NCBI RefSeq assembly: GCF_002775205.1
Contig: NC_036464.1
Location: 1,364,001 to 1,428,000 of the forward strand
Origin: Xiphophorus maculatus
Taxonomy: Eukaryota > Chordata > Actinopteri > Cyprinodontiformes > Poeciliidae
DNA length: 64,000 nucleotides
Direction of reading: 5' to 3'
Shown: piece by piece, positions 45,901 to 57,900 of the stretch
Position numbering within the stretch: position 1 is the stretch's first letter
Layout of the letters: every line of letters begins with the position of its first letter
Program-made: the position numbers and the translations under genes
Notes under the pieces: model-generated
The model's database searches: none
The model's input: the letters and a program-made list of their open reading frames with translations, nothing else
What the model was told of the DNA's origin: nothing

Positions 45901-48900
45901 AAGCTGAGCAGTGAAGCCAGATGAATGTTGATACTGACGTGTGTGCGCGCCGGGCTGTTCCACAGGTCGGTGATCTCACTCAGGTTCTCTGGCAGGTCGT
46001 CTTCATGATCAGCCTGAGCAGCAAGCTCCAAGTTACGGCAGAATGGATCCATCCACACGGGATTCGCTCTGCAGGAAGAAGCGTGCAACTAACCCCCAAG
46101 TCAACTTTTTGTTTGCAAATAAACTGTCTAAATAGGTTACTTAGGGTTCTATACTTTTACTATATTTATGTTTCAGTGTGAATTTTTACATTTTTGTGTA
46201 AATTTGATTAATCCTGCAATATTTTGCCTAAAACTGACTCAGCGCTGCCCTCTTTGGGTTGAAGGGTGGCTACTGCAGTTATATTTTTCTATTTATTACA
46301 GTGGTACAGTTTGGTACCTTTGTCACTCAGCCCGGTTCGGGTACAAAACAGTTTCAGTCTGCCACAGTCCCACCTGGTGGTGAGTCAAAAGTTGAAAACG
46401 CCATAAAAGTCTCCAATAACATGAAGAAAAAGTTGCCAGATTTGTCGCTAGTCTTTTTTTTTTTCAACGAGAAAATCGCGAGAGGGTCTGAAATGTCAAT
46501 AAATCTAGTGACAAAGAAGATAAATTGGTAAAATAATATAAAAATCGCCAAACTCTTTTAATAAAGAAAGTACGCCACTCAGGACATAGATCTCACCCCT
46601 CAAACGAGTACTTGTTAGTGTTTGGCATATCCAGAATATCCATTAGACCTTGGTTTCCTGCATAGGTAAACGAAATAATAGGAAAAGCTGTTATGCATTA
46701 GTTCCAAAGTAGCGTTTGCCAACAGCTAACAAGGCTGTGTGTAAAGCTGCCCCCTCACCTGTTGATCCTGCAACAATAGCTTTAAGCTTCCTCTGGTGTC
46801 TGCAGGGAAAACATCAGGAGAAGATAAAGACGTTAGTTTGCAGATTAAAACATTTGCGCCTTGGCTGCTTTTAAATCACTCCGCAATCCGCATTGAAAAG
46901 AAATCTGCTACAGTGGAAATATCTGCAGGATTCTTACACTCTGCGATAATGCCAGTTCATTGTTACAAACAAAATCCCCGCCAAGCACAGCAGCACGGCC
47001 AGGATAATGATCACCAGCTGGGAACGTGAAAGAAAACAGAAAACCAGCAGTGAAAAACTTCCACAGTGTATGAGCTCATGGATAGCAGCTGTGCAGACCT
47101 GCAGGGTGGAGATGTCATCAGGCAGTTTGTCACCGATGGCAGGCTGAACGTCCACCACGTTGTACGTCCGGAACAAACTCCTCAGCTGCTCCTTGTTCTC
47201 ATCGATCATCTGGATGACTCTAGGATCACACAGCACGGTTCCTAGTCATTATGATCAGAACCTGAATGATCAGAACCTGAATGATCAGAACCTGAATGAT
47301 CACAGAACTTAAAGGCGAATAAAAAAACAACCTTTCCACATCCAGGATGGTGTTGGTCTGATTGTTGACGACGTGGATCAGCATGTCGGTCTGAGAGTAG
47401 CTCACTCTGCCCTTCTTGTCCACATGGAACTACATATTATGACATATTAAAAGTATCATACACAGTGGCCTTTTATCCCACAATTTGCTTTACAATAAAA
47501 ACTTCATTGTATTTTTATTGGAATTTTATCTGATTAACCAGCATACATTCTCCCCCCCCGTATTTGTGTTCAGAGTGAACCTGGATGCTGATGCTGTGGA
47601 CAAGAAGGAAAACCAGTAGCAGTCAGTCTCACTGCAAATCTGAAGAGGCCTCTAACTGAAGACTGCTGCTGTGTAACAGAATCATGACTCTCATAACTTG
47701 CTAAAAGCATAACATAATACGGATGACATCAGCTGTTAGCAGCTCTGCTACTCCACCTCATTTGCTATTGCTACTCCTCTTTAAATCTCTGCCTGGACAG
47801 AGAGACGTTGAAGTAGGGGATTTATGATCCTTCCTTGTTCTCTCTGCTCTGCATCCATGAAGCCTGTTTTTCAGCTTTGCTTTTATTACATTTTATTTTA
47901 CCCTTTTACTTTATAAAGGTTGTTTATTTAGAAAAATAAATTATCTCAAATGTTCCAATGATATGTAAAATAAATGTAAATACATGCCATAATTTTATTT
48001 TTTAAGCCTTTCTTCTGTAGCAGATAAGCAGAGATTTGCTGCTTTCTTTTTGTCTGACACAAAATCCCAACAAAATACAGATCTGTACTTTTTAAGACTG
48101 TTTATTAAAAACAGAGTGAAGATGAGGAAGTCTCACCTGAATGTCGTCCAGGTTGACGATAGCTCCTGTGATGTTGGACAGCAGGCTGATGAAATTGTCC
48201 TGGTTCTCACGGACCCAGTCTGGTATCTCGTTAAAGACGATCTTGACCCGCTGGTCGTCTCGGAGGATATAGATGTTCACATTGGTGGTTGAACTGTGGC
48301 CGGCGAGGTCACAAGCTAAGATCTCAAGCTGGAAGTAGCCTGGATTGTAAGCTGTGAAGAGGTCGTAAGTTCGGATCATTCCGTCCGTCAGACCTGCGAT
48401 GACATGGAAAAGGAAGCGAGTCATTCTGTGGGAGCCAAAATCTCACATGAAGATCCAATTATTCTCATTATGTGTTCCAAGGCGTGAGGAATCACACACT
48501 GCACATGGAGCTGAACAGATTCGTCAAACAAAAACACTAACATCCTGAAACATTGCTTGTTTTTGTAAGATTTTTCTATTCTACAAACACATAATTGCCA
48601 AAAATACGTGTGTTTTTGACAAGCGGACAGATATAAGTGCAATAAGAGGTTTTACTTCTGTCTGAAATCAATCAGACCCACATCAGTTAATCTTTCCCTA
48701 GAGCATTGAATTAAAGTGGGAGCAGGAACAGCAGAGCTCTCCTGCTAATCCAGAACAGTCAAGAACACCAGGACTAGATTTTAATGTAACGCCAAAGTTT
48801 TTCGTTTCAAAGAGTCTGTCAGAAACTAGATCTAATGTCTACTGACTAAACTGTGATTTCTCACCAATGGTGAAGATGTTGCCCACATCCTCGCTGCCGT

Positions 48901-51900
48901 TGCTCTGGGTCTGGAAGTAGCGGATTGTAACGATATGGTACTGGACCACGCTGTTGTTCCCGATGTCGTTATCTGTAGCCACCAACCTGATGAGATCTGA
49001 GCCAACTTTAGCATTTGCTGCAACGCCTGAAACAAAAACACAAACCAAAGGTTAGTCTGGTTTTATACCAGACGATGATTCACCAGCCAGCAGCAGCATC
49101 TGTTACCTGCTGTGTATTCTGCCTTAGCAAACCGTGGTGTCTGGTCGTTTATGTCGTCTAGTTCGATCCGGACTTCCAGAAGGCTCGGGTCTAGAGCTGG
49201 GTTCAGTGCTTTGGCCCTTAGTGACCTCTGACCTTTGGGAGGGGTCCAGCTCCTGTTGCTGGAAGCCTTGATGATGATGGAGTAGGCCGGGATCTCCTCC
49301 CGGTCCAGATCCCTCAGAACCTTCAGCTCTCCATCAAGACTCAGGCCAAAGTTTGCATCACTGTTTCCTCCTTCAGCAGGACATGAAACAGATTTCTGTG
49401 AAGATGAATCTTTGGAAATGTCTACGTTATTCTTTTGCTTTTGAAGTGCGAATGCTTTCATGTGCTCAGACAATACGTTCAGGAAAACCCCTTGAAACCA
49501 GGATGAAATCACCATAGATAAATTCATATTTTTCATCATAAAACACAAAACACTAACATTCAGTGGTGGGATGTACTTATTGTATTTAAATACATTTTCT
49601 ATATATCTGTACTTTACTTAACTAGATTTAATTGAGGGTACTTTGGACTTTTACTCCACTGTATTTCTGTAATGTTGAATTACATGTTACATTCATGCAT
49701 TTTTCTCTTTGTTTATTAAAACTTTTACTTGAACATGTTTACTGCAGTTAAAATAACAAATTGCTTTTTTGCTTTGAGTTAAATGAAAACTTTAAAATGT
49801 ATAATTATTCCTCTTTCTTATTAGGCTAAGTGACATTTAAGTCTGCAGGACTTCCCAGAATTTTTGATGCACAGAATCATAAAGTGTAAACTGTGTCACA
49901 AATCATAAACCCAATAAAAACATGCATTTATCTGCAGCATTACTCTTTAAAACGGTACAATAATATTGATATATTAAAGAAAATATGCATACAGTTAATA
50001 ATATTCTATATCATTGGATTAGGTAATAAATTCAAGAAGTATTTCTACTTTCAATACTTATTGAATACTTTTTAAAAGCAAGTACTTTTACTAGAATACA
50101 GTTTTGTTTGTTAATTTGTAGTTTTATTTAAGTACAGAGTTTGAATATTTCCTCCACCATTGAATGTTTCATACCTGCAATGAAATAGTAGACGATGGCG
50201 TTGGAGCCCTCATCGGCGTCCACAGCTCTGGTTACGTTTCCCACCACGGTACCAGAGGGAGAGTGTTCTGGTACTGTCAGCTTCTGGTAGGGTAAGCTGC
50301 CACGCTGCGGAGAAAACAAACCATCACAACATGCAAACATCCGTAAACTGCACACATAAATTACAGCTCAACATTACTGGTGGCTTGAGGAAGACCGGTT
50401 CATTATCGTCAATATCCAACAGCGCCACCTGCAGAGGCTGGGTGGTCTCATAAGGCACTGGTTGGCCCATGTCACGGGCCACGATGATAAGCTGAGGAGT
50501 GATTTGCACACAGTTACTGAGGGCAGCGCAATGGCCCTGTGTTGGATGCAGGAGCTGCAGGACAAGGCGGACTCACGCTGAGCAGCGCTTGTTTCTCCCT
50601 GTCCAGTTTCACCGTAGTGGTGATGACCCCAGACATGGCGTCGATGTGGAAGTTTTCCCAGTCTCTGTTCCCAGCGCCAGTCTGCAGGAAGGCGTAGCGG
50701 ACCTCTCCGTTCACGCCCTCGTCTGAGTCGGTGGCATGGACCTCATACACAGGCAGGCCTGGAGGCTGCTCCTGCACAAAGGAAGAGTTGCAAAAAAGTA
50801 ATCAAAACTCAGATTCAATACAGTTTGAGATAGTTTTGTAGACCTATTCTTTCTCCCAGGACTTGCAAATTTTAGCCTTGGTCTTTAATTTGTTACCATT
50901 TTTTGCAAAAATAAGAAAGAAAATAAAAAACTGCTATAGCATCTTTTGCTAAGAGGAGTAGATCTTCACCTTTTAAAAAATCACGTCACCTGCTATACTG
51001 AAGTATTGCATTACATAAAAGTCTCCAGGCTTGATTTTCCCACTATTAGCTGGAAGTTCATCAAACGAGACAAAAATCTGCTTTGTGAAACAAATGAATA
51101 AAAGTTCTGTTGGTTTAAGGATTTTATTTTTTATGTATTATGTTGTGATTTCTGCTGTTTTCTCGGATGTCATTTATATATTGATCCAATCTGATCTAAA
51201 ATTGCATTTTAAATCATCTGTGTCATTCACTGCTTTAGCTCCTGATCCTGTTTGAGTCGGGTAGAGTTGTGCAGAGAGCAGCTGAAACTCTGATCAACAA
51301 GTTTTATAACAAAATGGATCAAATGGGAAAACAACTTCTTCACACAATTCACCTCAACACCGAAAATAAAAAACTTTCCCACCTGAATTATCAATGAGTC
51401 ACATGAAAACAGAATAAACATGCTAACATTAGCTTAGCATTAGGGGAGCCGATACCTCAGAGATATGAATAATGGTTCCATTAGCTGGCCTGACAAACAC
51501 AGGTCTGTTGTCGTTGACGTCTATGACTGTGATGATCAGGTCTGCAGTGCCCCATAGGGGAGGACGCCCCTGGTCCGTAGCTACAACGGTGAAGTTGAAA
51601 CGCTCAGAAGACTGGAGCAGGCGGCGTGATCGCACCAGTCCGGTGATTGGATCAAGGGAGAAGGCATCTGAAAACCCAAAAAGACACCATGACTGATGAA
51701 CACACTGCACCAAAAATGATTCCACAAAAACAATCAATAAAATAGCTCACAAACTACACGGACATTTGTAGTTCTAATTTGGCAAAATGTGAAAAAGTTG
51801 AAGTGGCATGAATATTCTGGCAAAGAAAATGTTGTTTTGGTCAATTCTTACCTAAATTTGGCCCAAGTATGCTGTAGATTAAGGCGGCATTCTCTCCTTC

Positions 51901-54900
51901 GTCCAGGTCAATGGCGGAGATGGTTATCACAGACGTACCGCTGGGCTCGTTCTCAAACACACTGGTGTTATACACTCGCTTTGTGAAGCGCGGTCGGTAG
52001 TCGTTTACATCCAGCACCGTCACTAGAACCTGATGATTCACAGATAAAGATGATTTAGTCAGTTTTCACACAATCATGGTAAACATCTGCCAATATGTAG
52101 TTGTAATGAGCTCAGCAGAAGCGCGTTTCCACCAAGAGTTTGCCAATTGCTGCTGGCTAGTCTGAAGGAGCTGAGTTGGGCTGTTCTGTGATGTGAAAAC
52201 TCCAAGAAGGAGCTGCGTCTAACAGGTGGCGCTAGGTTCATCCAAATGTTTAGCACAGCTGAATGGTTGCCATGGGAGAGTCAAAGAATCGTCAAACATG
52301 CATGAAAGAATAAAAGTAAAACTCCAGGTATGATCTGGATGAAGAAATAACATTATAACATGATGTGAAGCTCAAAAACGTCAGTTTTACATAATACTGC
52401 CCCTTTAAAGTACCAAACAAAGTCTTCTAAATATTCTCCTTATTATGACATTTAGAATATGAAAATATAAAAATATGAATATTGGAATACTAAAACCAGT
52501 AAAGTTTAGTCTAATTTAACATCTGAAAATAATGAAACATGTTTTTTAGACATATTGCAGTTTTGAAAAACTCTAACAATGTTTCAGTTGGTTTGATGTG
52601 ATAGTTGTTTCTACCTGAACAGAGTTCTCTCTTCGGTTGTTAGGGCTCCCTCCTGGGTTGTCTCGTGCAACAGCAGTCAGAGTGTAGTGGTCCTTGGTCT
52701 CCCTGTCCAGAGGGGACAGAATGTAGATTTCTCCCTTACAAAGAAAGAGGAAAAGGAATGATTAGGAAGGAAGTACTTAGTGGGAGTGGTGGCGTTATCA
52801 GAGCGAAGAGCTGAAAATGTAAACTGTGCATTGGGACAGTGTGAGCTTCCATTTCCAGACCGGATCACTTTCAGCAACCCGAGAAGAGCAAACACAGCAG
52901 GCCGCCTCTTAACCGTCAATGCATGCTTATCTTTTGTGTAAGGTTGTAAAAGAGGAACTGTCTGGCTTTTCTGTACGCGGTCAAAAGGTTATTTAAATAA
53001 CAACTCTTGCAACACAAAGTATACATAACCAAAACCAACAAAAGTAAATAACAGGACTCCAGCTTGAAGAAGTTGCTCTGTAATTTACTGAACAGTAAGG
53101 AAAAGGCTGAATTGCAGCTTGTGAATGACCTTACAGTGGAAGGTTTGATGCCAAACTTGCCCTCTCCGTCCACAAGGCTGTACTCGATGACAGCAAAAAG
53201 TCCAGAATCAGCATCTGTGGCTCTGACACGAGCTATGGTGGTGCCCAAGTCCACGTTCTCAAAGACGGGTTCCTTAAAACAAGACAAACATCGTGTGAGA
53301 ATCAGCTGCATGTCAGCCAATCAGAACAACAACAAACACTTCCTTTATTCAGTTCAGTTCTAAATGTGAACCTCATTCTGTACAGATTCATTACAAACGA
53401 TGATATACCAAGCATATCTCTGTTCATCTGGATGATTGTGGTTTAAACCAATGAAAACCAAGCATTTAGTTAGATTAGAATATTACAATATCATATCAGA
53501 CAACTAAAAAAGCATTTTTATACAGAAATGTAGGAGGCTTAATGAAATGTGTGAGCATATATATGAACTCATGAAGCTGTCTAACCTCATTTAGCAGCAA
53601 TTCCCTTTTTCTACTCCTCTTTTCCTGCCACCAAACTTCCCTTTATTATGCTCATGTATTAAGACTATTTGATTTTACAGTATTCCACCGCTCATTCTTT
53701 GATCACCATGATGGATTTGAAGTTCTTCTTTTGTGCAGGTCAACCTACAGATTTCTGGGTATCTGATTCCACAGTGGTCTCTCATCTTCCTGTTGACAGA
53801 AGCGTGTCCTGCTTCCTTCTGCTGACGAGCGTAATGAAGATGCTGCTGTGCTCCAAGTGCTGAGTTTGGACTTGATTTGGGTTGAAAGTCACCTGCTGGT
53901 TCTGGTCCACCAGGTTTTATCACCAGCCACTGTTGAGCCTCAAATTGGACATCTAGCAGCTTGGATTTTGTGTAAACGTGCAGTTATCCTGTTATTAATA
54001 AACCTTTTTCAGCTGCACTTTTTTCTTCCACTGAACTTTCAATTAGGATCCTTGGACACAACACTTTTTGGAGCAAAGACTTGGATGGATGAAATAAATG
54101 AACTTTTTTGATGGTATTCCAAGTCATTGAACTGAACTTGTTCGTTATTAAAAGTAGTAATGATTAGTCACGGGACAGTATTAGTATTGGTGTTTTCCAG
54201 GCATATAGTGCCATTTTATATTAGTAAAATAACTATGTTACCTTCAGTTGTTATAAAAATCTTATATATGTCAAATATTAAATTTGACTTTGTAATTTAA
54301 CGCCTTGAAATAGGGTCTCTGTCTCTTTAAAAACTCCTGCTCTTTCTGAAACTTTACCTTAAGGAAGTTATCATAACATCACTTCTCCATTAACCCTTTT
54401 AGTAACGTTTTACCAGCGTTTCACTGAGAAATGCACAGTTCCACCAGGTGTTTGCCAATTGCTACTGGCTAGTCTGAAGGAGCTGAGTGGGAAAGTCGCA
54501 AGGAATAACATTATAACATGATATAAAGCTCGAAAAATTTGATTTTACGTTTTTCTGTTCACTAAATTTCTCCAGTTTATGGGAACCATTTTAAAACCAG
54601 CAGCCCTACAGATCTGACCAGTCCTGTACCTGATAGGACGGCTGCAGAAACACTGGGTTGTTGTCGTTGACGTCAACTATCCGTAAATAAACCGGGAGCT
54701 CGGCGCTTCTCGGAGGCGTCCCGTGATCCTGAGCCCGAATGGTGAAATTCAGCCACTGCACTTGCTCAAAATCCACCGTCTGATTGGCCACAATCTTCCC
54801 TAAAAAAGCAGCAGCAGTTCTACAGTAAATATCTATGCTGCATTTGTTCTGCAAAACTTATGGGTGATCTTACCCATGGAAGAGTCCTCCAGTCTGACAT

Positions 54901-57900
54901 AGCCTCCTCTTGGCAGGTGCAGCAGCTGATAAATGACCTGGCCGTTTGGACCTTTATCGGGGTCTACAGCGGACACCGACAGCAGCGTTGTGCCCGGCTG
55001 AGCTCCTTCCAAAATCTGCTCTGTGAAGTTGGTGACTCCAAAGGGCCGGAATCGAGGGGCGTTGTCGTTGACATCCAGTACGTTGATCGTTAGTCTCGCT
55101 GAAAGGAAAAGAAATAAGCAATGAAAATATTATAAGAATGCAACATCGTCCATCGTAAAGATGAGTAAAAAAAAAATATATAACTTTTACTGCAAGAGAA
55201 ACAGACTGAATTATTTAGAAAAATCCTTGATTCACTCTGACAAAACTCTTCAAAATAAACTTAAACAAACCATTTTAATGTTGATCAAAGTCTTATACAA
55301 CTTCGAATTTGTAATCTATGATTTAATTTCACCACAACTTGAATATGACATGACTCAGAGACCCATATGTCTTACCATTCTCTATTCCAAATGGAAAAGA
55401 CAAGTAAATCTGGCAAACAGAGCAATAACAGACATTAATAATTTTACATTTTGTCTTTTAATTTTATGGTGATCAAATAAGACCAATAGCAGGGTAGTAT
55501 TGGGAAGTGAAGGTCATGGAAGGGTGGCATGAAGAAGCAACTAGAACTGTCACCAAAAACTTCTAGATGAATTCCCAGTTCCAGCTGGCCACCGTCAAAT
55601 CTCCGAAGTTCAAGTGAAGCAAAGTGTGGTTATGTTCACCAAATCTCCATGACTTGGTGACAATCTGGATGGCAACTGGTTGTGTGTGAGGCACAGCAGG
55701 CGAAAGGAGTTTCTGTCCTTCCGTCACAAATGTAAAAAATGTGCAAAAATCTTTGTGGACTTTAACTTGAATCACAATAAGATTGAGTTTTTTCCTCTTC
55801 ATGACAAATCTTTTGATTGATGTGACCTATCCTCCAGAGAGACTTAAATACGGTACATATGGAGGATGAATCAGAATCAGAATCTGAAGGTAAGCACAAC
55901 CTGGACTTACCGTTAGGAACACTGCCGGACTTGTCAATAACCTGACTGGCGTTGTCATGGACAGACACGATTATCTCAAACGTAGCTACCAGCTCTCTGT
56001 TCAGGGGGTTACGAACAAATACTGCACCTAGAAATTCCCAAAAACATGTCAGCAGTTTCAAACGTCTAATTTAACCCACCACATCAGCGTTCTCATATTG
56101 ACCCTTTGCCACTATGTCACCTAATCACGATGAGGCACCTTGACAGATGTTTGAAGTCTGGGATGGGGGTACTGAATGGAGTGACTGCGATATATTTCTC
56201 AAATTGTTTTTGCCAAAATAGGTGTGCTACTTGTTCTGCTACTTGTTCAAGTCAAGCTAACTTGTCTGCAGATATAGCACACCTGCTGGGGCTCCTAGGC
56301 AACGATATGTACAGAGGCTGGAAATACTTGCTTTTGCCTGAATTCATGCCACTTGATTTATATCACTTTGTCATAAACATAATTTCTCCTAACACTGCAG
56401 CAGACTTAAAAGTATACAAAACTCTAGATGCTGACTATTTTTTCATACATGGTAGGCTACATGATGCTGTGGCATTTTCTCCATGGTTAACAGGTAATGA
56501 TCAGACACAGACCTTCACCACAATGCAATGACCATTTTTACAGTGAAGTCAACTAAATAAAAGTGATATTTGTCTTCAAATTGCATTTTTTTGACTATTT
56601 TTACAGGATTTAACAGATGCATAGGTTGTTTTGATGTCCATCATAGTGGAATGGCTCACTTTCTGAAAAGCATGATGTGACATGCAAAAGGTCAATAAAA
56701 AAACCATTGTTTAAATAACAAATGTTTCAGAAAACCAAAGCCAACCTGTGTGTAAATCAATGCCGAAGGAGTTCTGTAAGCCAAGCACTGGATTGTTCCC
56801 ATCATCCTTTGCCTCCACTGAAATGATGTAGTACTCTAGCCTTGGATTGAGATCTGGGTCTTCAGCGGTGAGGGTAGCTACTACCACACCTGGTGGGGTC
56901 GACTCGTTGACGTTTATCATGGTTATAGGTTCTATAAAACGTGGTCTGGAGTCATTAATGTCATCCAGAATAACCGTCAGCGTGGCTGTACCGGACAAAG
57001 GGGGCGTGCCGCGATCAGTTGCCATCACAACGAGGCGGTACGACCCACGCTCCTCTCTGTCAAGTGTGGTGTTACCCACCAGGACGGCACCAGATATCGG
57101 GTCAACCACAAAGCGGTCCTGAGCACCGCTCTCTAAACGGTACATCAGCCAACCGTTGGCGCCAGAGTCCGCGTCGGTGGCGGAGAGCTGAGTCACCACA
57201 ACGCCTGGAGGTGACAAAGACAGGTAAGAAAGTGGGAAGACATCTACAGTTCCATCAAATAAACCTTAACAACAACCAGTGAGGCGGTAATGTTTTCAGA
57301 CACGAGTTAAACCTGGCAAACATCTCATGTGAGACCAGGTCCGTCTCAGACGTGTCACACACATCAACCAAACGCACCAGTGGGGCTGTTCTCAGGCAGT
57401 CGGACGCTGAAGCTAGACGGGCTGAAGACAGGAGGATTGTCATTCTGGTCCAGTATTGTGACGGTGAGAGGGACGCTGTTGTTTAACCCTCCTACGTCTT
57501 CCCCAACCAGAATCAGCTCTACTCGAGGGTCCTGGAAGGCTTCACGATCCAACCTTGCTCCCTGACGCACCAGTAGGACCCCTGAGGAGATATTCAGAGA
57601 CATTAGCTTTACTGTTTCAGCATGGCTTCATGCTAACTGTCTCCAGAGAAATGAGGTTACCAGTGTTAGAGTCAACAATGAAGAGGTCGACCCTTGGCCC
57701 CAACAGTCGATATTTCACCACAGCATTTGGCCCGATGTCTTTGTCTTCAGCCAGAACAGGCCCATTTAAAACAGTCACTGTGCTGCCTGAAGAACATGTA
57801 GCGATGTGAAGAAAGACAGATTTCATCAACAGTTTGGAAATTACAGATCAGAAAACATTAGAGGAAGGTCCTTCTACTGCACGTCTCAAAAGTACCAATA

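Noticed and set aside
47226..47423. Minus-strand frame with repeating Val-Leu-Ile-Ile-Gln
   Set aside because: It is a read-through of the 15-bp tandem repeat in an intron.
55161..55472. 103-codon plus-strand frame in a cdh23 intron
   Set aside because: It is Lys/Asn/Leu-rich, as expected of AT-rich DNA. No domain or splice context was recognised.
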